Below, piece by piece: positions 1-10,086 of a stretch of DNA of 64,000 bases (positions are counted from its first letter, which is position 1; each line of letters opens with the position of its first letter). The position numbers and the translations under genes were made by a program. Source of the DNA: Halomonas heilongjiangensis (lineage in GTDB: Bacteria; Pseudomonadota; Gammaproteobacteria; Pseudomonadales; Halomonadaceae); assembly GCF_002879645.1 (NCBI RefSeq), contig NZ_PNRE01000016.1, positions 1 through 64,000 on the forward strand. The letters are read 5' to 3'. The notes beneath the pieces are model-generated. The model saw only the letters and a list, made by a program, of their open reading frames with translations, did not search any database and was not told where the DNA came from.

Positions 1-34
1 CAGTCATTTGCTCTACCAACTGAGCTATCGGGGA
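1..34 (-). tRNA. tRNA-Asn (partial, 5' half)
   Basis: Read on the minus strand this is the 5' half of a tRNA: a 7-nt acceptor strand, T8-A9, a canonical D-arm (GCTC...GAGC), and the start of the anticodon stem and loop up to C32-T33-G34. The window edge cuts it at the first anticodon base. Position 1 is T, which is uncommon among tRNAs and typical of tRNA-Asn in E. coli, and the anticodon starts with G, so Asn(GTT) is the best fit. The anticodon itself is outside the window, so the identity is inferred. Confidence 0.75.
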
Positions 35-119
35 ATGGCCTCGAGCACGGGGCGTAGTATACGGATCGGACGTGTCAGGTCAAGGGGGAGTTGCCGTGGC
101 AGCCGGCCGAGAAACAGCG

Positions 120-155
120 AAAAACGCCCGCACGGTCGGTGACCGGGCGGGCGTT
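120..155 (-). terminator. Rho-independent terminator between tRNA genes
   Basis: A perfect 9-bp inverted repeat (AACGCCCGC at 123-131, GCGGGCGTT at 147-155) contains an inner GGTC/GACC pairing. On the minus strand it is followed by five T residues (120-124 on the plus strand). It lies directly downstream of the minus-strand tRNA-Met and upstream of tRNA-Asn, so the two tRNAs are probably separate transcripts. Confidence 0.8.
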
Positions 156-167
156 CTCGAGGTGTTC

Positions 168-244
168 TGGTGGCTACGCCCTGATTTGAACAGGGGACCC
201 CATCATTATGAGTGATGTGCTCTAACCAGCTGAGCTACGTAGCC
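168..244 (-). tRNA. tRNA-Met (CAT), elongator
   Basis: A complete 77-nt tRNA on the minus strand with encoded CCA end. The acceptor stem pairs GGCTACG with CGTAGCC, the D-arm is GCTC...GAGC, and the anticodon stem CATCA/TGATG encloses loop CTCATAA with anticodon CAT. Acceptor, D and anticodon arms nearly match E. coli elongator tRNA-Met. An initiator tRNA would have a C1-A72 mismatch and three G:C pairs in the anticodon stem, which are absent. A CAU-reading tRNA-Ile (lysidine) is the only realistic alternative. Confidence 0.92.
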
Positions 245-354
245 ATTTTCCCGTTGCCGACCAGGCTGCGCCGAACAACGGGGGTGGATTATGCACGTGG
301 CCCGCCGGCTTGGCAAGCCCCGGGCCCGCCTTGGCGTCTCGTCCATTTCTTTTA

Positions 355-374
355 TTGATTGAACGTTCAATAAA
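355..374. promoter_or_regulatory. Probable BetI operator upstream of betI
   Basis: A perfect 14-bp palindrome ATTGAACGTTCAAT spans 358-371, with flanking TT/AA pairs extending the symmetry. It lies about 80 bp upstream of the betI start codon in a locally AT-rich stretch, the expected place for the autoregulated bet promoter. BetI repressors of gammaproteobacteria recognise palindromes built on TGAACGTTCA. The assignment is by motif and position. Confidence 0.8.
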
Positions 375-454
375 AAAATGCCATGCTGAAACCGTTGGCC
401 CTCCTGCCTCCCTCGAGCGGCAGGATGAACCCCCACCGGAGAGGAGTCAGCAAG

Positions 455-1060
455 GTGCCCAAGGTCGGAATGGAACCCATCCGCCGCCAGCAACTGATCA
501 AGGCCACCATGGCGGCCATCGACGAGGTCGGCCTGGCCGACGCCACCGTGATGCGCATCGCCCGTCACGCCGGCGTCTCCGCTGGCATCATCAGCCACTA
601 TTTCGGCGGCAAGGACGGCCTGCTCGAGGCCACCATGCGCCAGATCCTCAGCGATCTCGGGACCGCGGTGGCGGCACGGCGCCGGGCTCTCGCCGACGAC
701 AGTCCCCGGGCTCACCTCGGCGCCATCATCGACGGCAACTTCGACCGCAGCCAGGTCACCGGGCCGGTGGCCAAGACCTGGCTGGCCTTCTGGGCCAGCA
801 GCATGCACAGGCCGACGCTGCAGCGCCTGCAGAGTGTCAACGACCACCGCCTCTACTCGAACCTGTGCAGCCAGTTCCGCCGCCTGATGCCCCGGCAGGA
901 GGCACGCCGCGCCGCCCGCGGCCTGGCGGCGATGATCGATGGCCTGTGGTTGCGTGGCGCCCTGACACCGGAAGGGCTCGACGCCGACCACGCTCGCCGG
1001 CTGGCCCATGACTACCTGGATCAGCTGCTGGCCGCCCACCCTTCGTCACCCGCTTCCTGA
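455..1060 (+). CDS. betI: TetR-family choline-responsive repressor BetI
   Basis: A 201-residue TetR-family regulator that represses the choline-to-betaine genes until choline binds. The N-terminal helix-turn-helix (about residues 10-55) contains the BetI-type stretch ending in [17 protein letters not shown]; the rest is the ligand-binding helical domain. The open frame extends to 383, but GTG at 455 is chosen because it gives [15 protein letters not shown], matching the BetI N-terminus, and has the Shine-Dalgarno GGAGAGGAG at 439-447. Length fits the family (E. coli 195 residues). It is the first gene of betI-betB-betA, with 11 nt to betB, and probably binds the palindrome at 358-371. Confidence 0.95.
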   Translation: MPKVGMEPIRRQQLIKATMAAIDEVGLADATVMRIARHAGVSAGIISHYFGGKDGLLEATMRQILSDLGTAVAARRRALADDSPRAHLGAIIDGNFDRSQVTGPVAKTWLAFWASSMHRPTLQRLQSVNDHRLYSNLCSQFRRLMPRQEARRAARGLAAMIDGLWLRGALTPEGLDADHARRLAHDYLDQLLAAHPSSPAS

Positions 1061-1071
1061 GAGGAGACCCC

Positions 1072-2541
<1,470 letters not shown>

Positions 2542-2591
2542 GAGGCAGCGAAGACAGCACAGCTAACTGGATCGCTCGGGGCTGATCCGTC

Positions 2592-2676
2592 GACAAGCCT
2601 ACGAGGAGGCGCTGTGAACCCCTCCCTGGGCGCTACCTACGCCATCCGTGGCGTAGGACCTCCTCTTCGTCTTGTC
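2592..2676 (+). repeat. Structured interspersed repeat, copy 1 (betB-betA gap)
   Basis: One of three related elements in this window (others at 14351-14435 and 33066-33181). It has an outer stem GACAAG (2592-2597)/CTTGTC (2671-2676), an adjoining ACGAGGAGG pairing with the strand around 2659-2670, the conserved core GGCGCTGTGAACCC followed by TCCCTGGGCGCTAC, and an inner 9-bp hairpin CCTACGCCA/TGGCGTAGG (2636-2657). The layout reads as a three-way junction. It sits inside the bet operon between betB and betA. I do not recognise a named family; a REP-like palindromic element is possible, since the complement of the core begins with GTAG. Confidence 0.8.
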
Positions 2677-2776
2677 CCCGGCGCCCCTCGCTACAGCCAG
2701 CTGCGTCTGCCTTGGGCCGACTCTACTTGCACATGCAAGCAGACCCGCTTCCGTGGTGTTATCAGTGAGAGATGTT

Positions 2777-4468
2777 ATGTCCCAGCTTCGCGAATTCGAC
2801 TACGTCATCATCGGCGCCGGCTCCGCCGGCAACGTGCTCGCCACCCGCCTCACCGAGGACGAAGGCGTCAGCGTGCTGCTGCTCGAGGCCGGCGGTCCCG
2901 ACCACCGCCTCGACTTCCGCACCCAGATGCCGGCGGCGCTCGCCTACCCGCTGCAGGGCAAGCGCTACAACTGGGCCTTCGAGACCGACCCCGAGCCGCA
3001 CATGGACGGCCGGCGCATGGAGTGCGGCCGCGGCAAGGGCCTCGGTGGTTCCTCGCTGATCAACGGCATGTGCTACATCCGCGGCAACGCCCTGGACTAC
3101 GACCACTGGGCCAAGGCGCCCGGCCTCGCGGACTGGACCTACGCCGACTGCCTGCCCTACTTCCGCAAGGCGGAGAGCCGCGACATCGGCCCCGACGCCT
3201 ACCATGGCGACGACGGCCCGGTCAGCGTGACGACCCCGAAGCCCGGGAACAACCCGCTGTATCGCGTCTTCATCGAGGCCGGCAAGCAGGCCGGCTACGC
3301 CGAGACCGAGGACGTCAACGGCTATCGCCAGGAGGGCTTCGGCCCCATGGACCGCTTCGTCACGCCGGGCGGCCGGCGCGCCTCCACCGCGCGCGGCTAT
3401 CTCGACCAGGCCAAGGCGCGCGAGAATCTCACCATCGAGACCCACGCCACCACCGACGTCATCGAGTTCGACGGCAAGCGCGCGGTGGGCGTGCGCTACG
3501 CGCGCAAGGGCCAGGTCCGGCGGGTCCGCGCCCGCCGCGAGGTGCTGCTCTGCGCCGGCGCCATCGCCTCGCCGCAGATCCTGCAGCGCTCCGGCGTCGG
3601 CCCTAAGGAGGTGCTCGACGAGTTCGGCATCGGCCCGGTGCTGGTCAACGACAACGTCGGCGCCCACCTCCAGGACCATCTGGAGATGTACATCCAGTAC
3701 GAGTGCAAGCAGCCGATCTCACTCTATCCGGCGCTGAAGTGGGTCAACCAGCCGAAGATCGGCGCCGAGTGGCTGCTCCTCGGCCGCGGCGTCGGCGCCA
3801 GCAACCAGTTCGAGTCCTGTGGCTTCATCCGCAGCAATGACCGCGAGGAGTGGCCCAACCTGCAGTACCACTTCCTGCCCATCGCCATCAGCTACAACGG
3901 CAAGAGCGCGGTGCAGGCCCACGGCTTCCAGGCTCATGTGGGCTCGATGCGCTCGGAGAGCCGCGGACGGATTCGCCTGACCTCCCGCGATCCCGGGGCG
4001 GCGCCCAGCATCCTGTTCAACTACATGTCCACCGACAAGGACTGGCAGGAGTTCCGCGATGCCATCCGCCTGACCCGAGAGATCATCGCCCAGCCCGCCT
4101 TCGACGCCTATCGCGGCCGGGAGATCTCGCCTGGCCCGGACGTGGCCACCGACGCCGAACTCGACGCCTTCGTGCGCGAGCACGCCGAGACCGCCTACCA
4201 CCCCTGCGGCAGCTGCCGCATGGGCGAGGGCGACGACGCCGTGGTCGACGGCCAGGGCCGGGTGCACGGCCTCGAGGGGCTGAGGGTCGTGGACGCCTCG
4301 CTGTTCCCGCTGATCCCCACCGGCAACCTCAACGCCCCGACCATCATGCTGGCGGAGAAGATCGCCGACCGGATCCGCGGCCGGGAGCCACTGCCGCGCA
4401 GCGATGCCCCCTACTACGTGGCGAACGGCGCCCCGGCCAGGGTCGAGCCTCGTCGGCGTCTCGCCTGA
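2777..4468 (+). CDS. betA: Choline dehydrogenase BetA
   Basis: A 563-residue FAD-dependent GMC oxidoreductase that converts choline to betaine aldehyde at the membrane and can also oxidise the aldehyde. The N-terminal dinucleotide-binding motif GAGSAGN lies at about residues 12-18, GMC signature 1 around [15 protein letters not shown], signature 2 in [13 protein letters not shown], and the active-site histidine region in [10 protein letters not shown] with the C-terminal NAPTIM segment. The open frame begins at 2672, but ATG 2777 gives [15 protein letters not shown], which aligns with known BetA; the upstream part lies just beyond the repeat. Length matches the family (E. coli 556). Confidence 0.95.
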   Translation: MSQLREFDYVIIGAGSAGNVLATRLTEDEGVSVLLLEAGGPDHRLDFRTQMPAALAYPLQGKRYNWAFETDPEPHMDGRRMECGRGKGLGGSSLINGMCYIRGNALDYDHWAKAPGLADWTYADCLPYFRKAESRDIGPDAYHGDDGPVSVTTPKPGNNPLYRVFIEAGKQAGYAETEDVNGYRQEGFGPMDRFVTPGGRRASTARGYLDQAKARENLTIETHATTDVIEFDGKRAVGVRYARKGQVRRVRARREVLLCAGAIASPQILQRSGVGPKEVLDEFGIGPVLVNDNVGAHLQDHLEMYIQYECKQPISLYPALKWVNQPKIGAEWLLLGRGVGASNQFESCGFIRSNDREEWPNLQYHFLPIAISYNGKSAVQAHGFQAHVGSMRSESRGRIRLTSRDPGAAPSILFNYMSTDKDWQEFRDAIRLTREIIAQPAFDAYRGREISPGPDVATDAELDAFVREHAETAYHPCGSCRMGEGDDAVVDGQGRVHGLEGLRVVDASLFPLIPTGNLNAPTIMLAEKIADRIRGREPLPRSDAPYYVANGAPARVEPRRRLA

Positions 4469-4494
4469 CCCCCGAAGCGTTCCCACCCCGCATG

Positions 4495-4530
4495 ACGCCC
4501 CGCCCTGTCGACGACAGCGCGGGGCGTCTT
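4495..4530 (+). terminator. Rho-independent terminator after betA
   Basis: A 9-bp inverted repeat ACGCCCCGC/GCGGGGCGT (4495-4503, 4519-4527) with an inner CTGTCG/CGACAG pairing, followed by CTTATCTT. It lies 27 nt after the betA stop codon. Confidence 0.8.
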
Positions 4531-4590
4531 ATCTTCCACGAGGGTCGACAAGGCTCGCCAGTTGCCACACCATGGGCTAGTCTGCAAGAA

Positions 4591-4608
4591 TTCAAACAAC
4601 CGTTCGAA
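4591..4608. promoter_or_regulatory. PsrA-like fatty-acid operator upstream of fadE
   Basis: TTCAAAC, four spacer bases, then GTTCGAA form a near-perfect inverted repeat 32 bp upstream of the fadE ATG. This resembles the GAAAC-N4-GTTTG-type palindrome bound by PsrA, the TetR-family long-chain-fatty-acid sensor of pseudomonads and relatives. The regulator gene is not in the window, so the assignment rests on motif and position. Confidence 0.6.
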
Positions 4609-4640
4609 TGACGTGTTAACCGACGACACGGAGACGCCCC

Positions 4641-7088
4641 ATGCTCACCCTGATTCTTCTCGTCCTCGCCGTGACCGGCCTGCTGGTGGTCATGCGCCGC
4701 GAGGCCGGCGCCCTGCCCGCCCTCGGCGTACTCGCCGTGCTCGGCCTGGTCGGCCTGCTGCTCGGCTCGCCGGTGCTCGGCGTGCTGCTGCTGATCGGCG
4801 CCGGCGGCGTGGCCGTGGCCGGCCTGCCGGCCCTGCGCATCCGCTGGCTCACCCCCCGGCTCTTCGCCACCTTCAAGGAGGTCGCGCCGAAGGTCTCGGA
4901 CACCGAGCGCACCGCACTGGAAGCCGGTACCGTGGCCTGGGACGGCGAGCTGTTCTCCGGCCGGCCGGACTGGCAGCGCCTGCTCGACTATCGCGACGAG
5001 GGGCTCTCCGCCGAGGAACGCACCTTCCTCGAGCACCAGTGCAGCGTCGCGGCCGGCATGTGCAACGCCTGGGAGATCGCCCGGGAGCGCGCCGACCTGC
5101 CCCAGGAGCTGTGGGACTACCTCAAGCGGGAGGGCTTCTTCGGCATGATCATCCCGAAGGCGTATGGCGGCCTGGAGTTCTCGGCCAAGGCCCAGTCGCT
5201 GGTGCTGCAGAAGCTGTCGATCAGCGAGACGCTGATGGTCACCGTGGGCGTGCCCAATTCGCTGGGCCCGGGCGAGTTGCTGCTCAAGTACGGCACCCAG
5301 GCGCAGAAGGACCACTACCTGCCACGACTGGCCGATGGCCGCGAGATCCCCTGCTTCGGGCTCACCGGCCCGCGGGCCGGCAGTGATGCCACCGCCATCC
5401 CCGATACCGGCGTGGTATGCAAGCAGGTGGTCGACGGCAAGGAGGTGCTGGGCCTGCGGCTGAACTTCGAGAAGCGCTGGATCACCCTGGCCCCCATCGC
5501 CACCGTGGTGGGGCTGGCCTTCCGCATGTTCGACCCGGACCACCTGCTCGGCGACGAGGAGGACCTGGGCATCACCTGCGCATTGCTTCCCCGCGATACC
5601 GAGGGCATGGAGATCGGCCGCCGCCACCACCCCATCGGCAGCCCCTTCATGAACGGCCCGCTCAAGGGCCGCGACGTCTTCGTGCCGCTGGACACCATCA
5701 TCGGCGGCCCCGAGATGGCCGGCCAGGGCTGGCGCATGCTGGTCGAGTGCCTCTCGGTGGGCCGCTGCATCACCCTGCCCTCCGGCGCCGCCGGCACCGC
5801 CCGCTACGGCCTGGGCTGGAGTGGCGGCTTCGCCCGCATTCGCCGCCAGTTCAGCGTGCCGGTGGCCGAGATGGAGGGCGTCCAGGAACCCCTGGCACGC
5901 ATGGCCGCGCTCTGCTACATCGCGCGGGCGGCGGTGTACCAGACCGCCAACACCATCGATCACGGGGTCAAGCCGGCGGTGCCCTCGGCGATCCTCAAGA
6001 GCCAGCTCACCGAGTTCCAGCGCCAAGCCCTGGGCGACGCCATGGATATCCACGGCGGCAAGGCGGTGACCCTGGGGCCGCGCAACTACCTCGGCATCGG
6101 CTACAGTGCCAACCCGGTGGCGATCACCGTGGAGGGCGCCAACATCATGACCCGCAACCTGATGATCTTCGGCCAGGGCGCCATCCGCTGCCATCCCTAT
6201 GTGCTCGAGGAGCTGGCCGCCAAGGACGCCGACGACCTCCCGGCCTTCGACCACGCCGTCTTCGGCCACACCGGCCTGATCCTCGGCAACGCCGCTCGCG
6301 CCCTCACCCAGGGCCTGGGGCTGGGCAAGCCGGCGGTGCCCTTCGACACCATTGCCGCCCCCTACGCCCAGGACGCCGCACGGCTCTCCGCCGGCTTCGG
6401 CCTGTGTGCCGATGCCGCCATGGCCAGCCTCGGCGCCAGCATGAAACAGCGCGAGATGCTCTCGGCGCGCCTCGGCGACGTGCTCTCCAACCTCTACCTC
6501 GCCTCCATGGTGCTCAAGCAGTGGCACGACGGCGACCGTGTCGAGGGCGAAGCGACGCTGCTCCACTACAGCTGCCGCTTCCTGCTCCACCGCGCCGAGC
6601 AGGCCCTGGACGAGCTGTTCGACAACCTGCCGAACCAGGCACTGGGCCGCTTGCTGCGCGTGATCGTGATGCCCACCGGGCGCCGCTGGAAGCGTCCCCA
6701 CGACGATCTGGCCCGCGAGATCGCCCAGGCCGTCTCGCGGGATACCGCACTTCGCCGCACCCTGCTGGAGGCCACCTGGCAGGACAGCGACGGCGCCCGC
6801 GACAACCCCCTGGCCCACTACAACGCCCTGCTCGCCGAGTACGACCGTGCCGAGGTGCTCTACCGTACGGTCAACAAGGCCTACGCCAGGGGGGAGCTGC
6901 CGATGCAGGCCCTGCACCCCGAGCAACGCGTCGAGGCGGCCCTGGAGGCCGGCATCATCGGCACGGACGATGCCGACTTCATGCGGCGCTACGAGGCCGA
7001 GGTGCTGGAGCTGCTCAGCGTCGACGACTTCGACTACGACGCCTTCGCCAGCGACCAGGCCAACATCCTGCGCCATAACGCGGCATGA
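4641..7088 (+). CDS. fadE: Acyl-CoA dehydrogenase FadE
   Basis: An 815-residue acyl-CoA dehydrogenase that catalyses the first step of fatty-acid beta-oxidation. Length is almost identical to E. coli FadE (814). The N-terminus has hydrophobic segments (about residues 1-20 and 27-60), as in the membrane-associated FadE subtype. The acyl-CoA dehydrogenase N and middle regions follow (around LTGPRAGSDATAIPDTG and FEKRWITLAPIATVVG), then the FAD/C-terminal domain (SQLTEFQRQALGDAMDIHGGKAV) and the DUF1974 tail specific to FadE. It is a single-gene unit between two terminators with a PsrA-like operator upstream. Confidence 0.94.
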   Translation: MLTLILLVLAVTGLLVVMRREAGALPALGVLAVLGLVGLLLGSPVLGVLLLIGAGGVAVAGLPALRIRWLTPRLFATFKEVAPKVSDTERTALEAGTVAWDGELFSGRPDWQRLLDYRDEGLSAEERTFLEHQCSVAAGMCNAWEIARERADLPQELWDYLKREGFFGMIIPKAYGGLEFSAKAQSLVLQKLSISETLMVTVGVPNSLGPGELLLKYGTQAQKDHYLPRLADGREIPCFGLTGPRAGSDATAIPDTGVVCKQVVDGKEVLGLRLNFEKRWITLAPIATVVGLAFRMFDPDHLLGDEEDLGITCALLPRDTEGMEIGRRHHPIGSPFMNGPLKGRDVFVPLDTIIGGPEMAGQGWRMLVECLSVGRCITLPSGAAGTARYGLGWSGGFARIRRQFSVPVAEMEGVQEPLARMAALCYIARAAVYQTANTIDHGVKPAVPSAILKSQLTEFQRQALGDAMDIHGGKAVTLGPRNYLGIGYSANPVAITVEGANIMTRNLMIFGQGAIRCHPYVLEELAAKDADDLPAFDHAVFGHTGLILGNAARALTQGLGLGKPAVPFDTIAAPYAQDAARLSAGFGLCADAAMASLGASMKQREMLSARLGDVLSNLYLASMVLKQWHDGDRVEGEATLLHYSCRFLLHRAEQALDELFDNLPNQALGRLLRVIVMPTGRRWKRPHDDLAREIAQAVSRDTALRRTLLEATWQDSDGARDNPLAHYNALLAEYDRAEVLYRTVNKAYARGELPMQALHPEQRVEAALEAGIIGTDDADFMRRYEAEVLELLSVDDFDYDAFASDQANILRHNAA

Positions 7089-7130
7089 CGCGTGCCGCCC
7101 GAGCGGCGGCCCCCGCCCCCTGAACGACGA

Positions 7131-7154
7131 CGCCCCGGCATGCCGGGGCGTTTT
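7131..7154 (+). terminator. Rho-independent terminator after fadE
   Basis: A perfect 20-bp palindrome CGCCCCGGCA/TGCCGGGGCG (7131-7150) followed by TTTT, 43 nt after fadE and in front of the convergent permease gene. Confidence 0.85.
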
Positions 7155-7205
7155 GATGGCCGTAATTTCATCAAGCGCCCGAGCGCAGTAGCGAATCACG
7201 CTTTC

Positions 7206-9134
7206 CTACAGCGGCCAGACCAGCAGGATCATCGGAATGGCCACCGCCACCACCACCAACTCCAGCGGCAGCCCCATCCGCCAGTAGTCACCGAAGCGGT
7301 AGCCGCCGGGTCCCATCACCAGGGTATTGGACTGGTGGCCGATGGGGGTCAGGAAGGCGCAGGAGGCGCTGACCGCCACCACCATCAGGAAGGGGTCGAT
7401 CGAGACATCGAAGCCACTGGCCAGGCTCGCCGCGATGGGCGCCATCAGTACTGCCGCCGCGGCGTTGTTGATCACGTCCGAGAGCATCATGGTGATCACG
7501 AACAGCCCCACCAGGGTGGCCACCACCGGCCAATCACGGCCCATGTGCAGCAGGCTCTCGGCGATCAGTTCCGCCCCGCCACTGGTCTCCAGCGCCTGGC
7601 CCACCGGGATCATGGCACCGAGCAGCACGATCACCGGCCCGTCGATGGCCTGGTAACCGTCGCGCAGCGGCAACACCCCCACCAGCAGCGAGAGCAGCGC
7701 CGCGGTGGAGAGCGCCACCGCGGCCGGCAACAGGTCGAACAGAATGGCCAGAATCGCCGCACCGAAGATGGCCAGGGAGACCAACAGCATTCGCGGCTGC
7801 CCAAGCGTCAGGTTGCGGCTGGCCAGCGGCAGGCAGCCCAGCGTCGCCAGGCTCTCGGAGAGCTCGCTCTCGCCGCCCTGCAACAGCAGCACGTCGCCGG
7901 GACGAAAACGGATCTCCCGCAGCCGCTGCTTGAGACGCCCACCGTCCCGGGCCACCGCCACCAGGTGCAGGCCGAACTGGTTGTGCAGGCGCAACTGGGT
8001 GACGGTACGGTTGACCATCATGGAGTCGGTTCGTACCACCACCTCGACCAGTTCGAGCCCCTCGGTATCGACTCCCTTCTTCTTCTTCTCCTTCTTCTCC
8101 TTCCTGTCCTTCTTCTTCTCCTTCCTGTCCTTCTTCTTCTCCTGCCTATCCTTCTTCTCCCCCCCGTCAGCCTGCTTGCCGTTGCCGCCATCGCGCTGCT
8201 CGCGTGGGGCCGGGTCGGCGGCGTCGGCCGTCTCCTCCTCGTCCTCCGTCTCGGCGCCGAGCGAGAGCCCCGCCTTGTCCTCGAGCAGCTTCATCTCCTC
8301 GGGGCCCGCCTCCACCAGCAGGATGTCGCCCTCCTGGAGGCCGCCGTAGAAGGCATGGCCGGCCCGACGCTTCTCGTCGCGCACCACCGCCAGCACCGGG
8401 ATGGTCTCCTCCAGGGCATCATGCAGGTCACGCAGCGTCCAGCCGATGGCCTTCGCCTCCTCGCCGACCTTGAGCTCGACAAGGTAGTTGGCGGTATCGA
8501 ACATGGCCTCGGTGGAGGCCTTGCCGGCCCGCTGTGGCACCAGCCGCCACCCCAGCAGCAGGATGAAGGCCAGGCCGGCCAGGGCGACCGATACCCCGAC
8601 GGGAGAGAAGGAGAACATGCCGAAGGAGTCGCCGGTGACCGAGCCCCGGTAGCTGGCGATGATGATGTTGGGCGGGGTGCCGATCAGGGTGGTCAGACCG
8701 CCGAGCAGCGAGCCGAAGGCCAGCGGCATCAACAGCAGCGAGGGCGAGGTGTCGTGCTCGCGGGCCAGGCGCATGGCCACCGGCAGCAGCAGCGCCAGGG
8801 CACCGGTATTGTTCATGAAACCGGAGAGCACCACCACGGTGCCGGTCAGGGCGGCGAGCTGCAGGAAGAGCCGCTCGCCCACCTTGAGCACCTGCTCGGC
8901 GATCACGTCCACCACCCCGGAGCGCTCGAAACCGCGGCTGATCACCAGTACCGCGGCGACGGTGATCACCGCCGGGTGGCCAAACCCCAGGAACGCCTCA
9001 TCGCCCGGCACCAGCCCCAGCAGCACCGAGCCCAGCAGGGCCGCGAGCGCTACCAGGTCGTAGCGGAAACGCCCCCAGACGAAGGCCGTCAGCGTCAGCC
9101 CGAGCACGATGAAGACCAGAGTGCTGTCGGCCAT
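7206..9134 (-). CDS. SLC13/DASS-type anion permease with TrkA-C domains
   Basis: A 642-residue inner-membrane transporter of the SLC13/ArsB superfamily (sulfate, dicarboxylate or similar anions). Two hydrophobic halves (about 1-195 and 420-642) flank two cytoplasmic TrkA-C/RCK-like regions (about 205-290 and 355-420). The first half contains GFMNNTGALALLLPV and LIGTPPNIIIA, typical of this fold. Between the two RCK-like regions is an acidic patch (about 293-302) followed by a run of near-identical KKKDRKE heptads (about 326-353), encoded by a 21-nt repeat. The substrate cannot be told from sequence. It is convergent to fadE and stands alone. Confidence 0.85.
   Translation of the reverse strand: MADSTLVFIVLGLTLTAFVWGRFRYDLVALAALLGSVLLGLVPGDEAFLGFGHPAVITVAAVLVISRGFERSGVVDVIAEQVLKVGERLFLQLAALTGTVVVLSGFMNNTGALALLLPVAMRLAREHDTSPSLLLMPLAFGSLLGGLTTLIGTPPNIIIASYRGSVTGDSFGMFSFSPVGVSVALAGLAFILLLGWRLVPQRAGKASTEAMFDTANYLVELKVGEEAKAIGWTLRDLHDALEETIPVLAVVRDEKRRAGHAFYGGLQEGDILLVEAGPEEMKLLEDKAGLSLGAETEDEEETADAADPAPREQRDGGNGKQADGGEKKDRQEKKKDRKEKKKDRKEKKEKKKKGVDTEGLELVEVVVRTDSMMVNRTVTQLRLHNQFGLHLVAVARDGGRLKQRLREIRFRPGDVLLLQGGESELSESLATLGCLPLASRNLTLGQPRMLLVSLAIFGAAILAILFDLLPAAVALSTAALLSLLVGVLPLRDGYQAIDGPVIVLLGAMIPVGQALETSGGAELIAESLLHMGRDWPVVATLVGLFVITMMLSDVINNAAAAVLMAPIAASLASGFDVSIDPFLMVVAVSASCAFLTPIGHQSNTLVMGPGGYRFGDYWRMGLPLELVVVAVAIPMILLVWPL
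8076..8160 (-). repeat. 21-nt tandem repeat coding for lysine-rich linker
   Basis: On the plus strand this is a pyrimidine-only-looking run built from a 21-nt unit (TTCTCCTTCCTGTCCTTCTT and variants), about three copies plus a degenerate tail. On the minus strand it codes for KKKDRKE heptads in the permease linker. The period is a multiple of three, so copy-number change would keep the frame. Confidence 0.85.
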
Positions 9135-9230
9135 GCTCGCTCACCTCCGTGTGCCTTCGTGGTGCCTCAAGCACAACAGCAGCACGACGGAAAATCCAGC
9201 CTTTTTCGAGGCGATGGCGTTGCCCTGACG

Positions 9231-9260
9231 CGCAAGACCCGGCGAGCGCCGGGTCTTGCG
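9231..9260. other. Long hairpin downstream of enoyl-CoA hydratase gene
   Basis: A 13-bp perfect inverted repeat CGCAAGACCCGGC/GCCGGGTCTTGCG with a 4-nt loop lies 20 nt beyond the stop of the 9280-10086 gene. It is in terminator position, but no T-tract follows on either strand, so it may only stabilise the 3' end. Confidence 0.6.
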
Positions 9261-9279
9261 GTGCAGCATCGAAGGCGTT

Positions 9280-10086
9280 TCACTTCTTCACCATCGCCTC
9301 CAGCATGGCGTTGACGGCCTCGAGATGCTCGGGCTCGTTGTGGCACAGGCCCTGGAAGACCGCGCAGAGGTCGAGGAAGTCCTTGAGCTCGGTACGCTGC
9401 GCCATCTTCATCAGCCGCTTGGTCAGGCGAGTCGCCTTCGGCGGCTGGGCGGCGATACGCGACGCCAGTTCGCCCACGCGCGCCATCAGCGCCTCGGGCT
9501 CCACCACCTCGAGCACGATGCCGAGTTCCCTGGCCTCCTCGGCGTCGATCACCCGGCCGGTCAGGGTCAGCTCGAAGGCGCGCTGGTAGCCGATCAGGCG
9601 CTGCATGAACCAGGCGCCGCCGTCGCCGGGAATGATGCCCAGGTTGAGGAAGGTCTCGCCGAACTTGGCCGTGCTCGATGCCAGCCGCAGATCGGCCATG
9701 TTGGCCAGGTCGAAGCCGGCGCCGATGGCCGGGCCATTGACCGCGGCGATGATCGGCACCTCCGCCTCCTGCAGGGCCAGCGGGATGCGCTGGATGCCGC
9801 GGCGGTAGCGGGCGGCCACCTCGGACACGTCACCGGCGAAGTCGCCGCCGCGGTTCGCCATGTCCTTGACGTTGCCGCCGGCGGAGAAGGCGCTGCCGGC
9901 ACCGGTGATCACCAGCACCGAGACCTCGGCACAGCGGTTCACCCACTGCGCGGTGGCGACGATGTCGTCGGCCAGGGCGCTGCCGGTCAGGGCATTGCGC
10001 ACGTCGTGGCGGTCCAGGGTCAGGGTCGCGACGCGCCCCTCCAGGGTGAGGCGGGCGTCGGTGAGTGGCGGTAGGGTCGGGCTCAT
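9280..10086 (-). CDS. Enoyl-CoA hydratase/isomerase family protein (1)
   Basis: A 268-residue crotonase-fold protein. The oxyanion-hole segments are SAFSAGGNVKDM and AVNGPAIGAGFDLANMADLRLA, followed by FGETFLNLGIIPGDGGAWF. Aligned by eye to rat enoyl-CoA hydratase, the residue matching E164 is present (AFELTLTG), but the one matching E144 appears to be Phe. The exact reaction (hydratase, isomerase or hydrolase) is therefore uncertain. It overlaps the upstream acyl-CoA synthetase by 4 nt (ATGA), so the two are translationally coupled and probably act on the same CoA thioester. The pathway is not identified. Confidence 0.85.
   Translation of the reverse strand: MSPTLPPLTDARLTLEGRVATLTLDRHDVRNALTGSALADDIVATAQWVNRCAEVSVLVITGAGSAFSAGGNVKDMANRGGDFAGDVSEVAARYRRGIQRIPLALQEAEVPIIAAVNGPAIGAGFDLANMADLRLASSTAKFGETFLNLGIIPGDGGAWFMQRLIGYQRAFELTLTGRVIDAEEARELGIVLEVVEPEALMARVGELASRIAAQPPKATRLTKRLMKMAQRTELKDFLDLCAVFQGLCHNEPEHLEAVNAMLEAMVKK

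Noticed and set aside
4344-7199. A 951-codon open frame on the minus strand across fadE and the betA end
   Set aside because: Codon-phase shadow typical of very high G+C DNA. Its translation is low-complexity Gly/Ala/His/Gln with no domain, while fadE on the other strand matches its family over its full length.
8076-8160. Tandem repeat considered as a CRISPR-like array
   Set aside because: Units are contiguous without spacers and code in frame for KKKDRKE; no cas genes are present.
9231-9260. 13-bp hairpin considered as a rho-independent terminator
   Set aside because: No run of T follows the stem on either strand; listed only as a hairpin.
7092-9314. A 740-codon plus-strand open frame opposite the permease
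   Set aside because: Rich in His/Gln/Arg and leucine runs that mirror the lysine repeat on the true strand; no recognisable domain or ribosome site.
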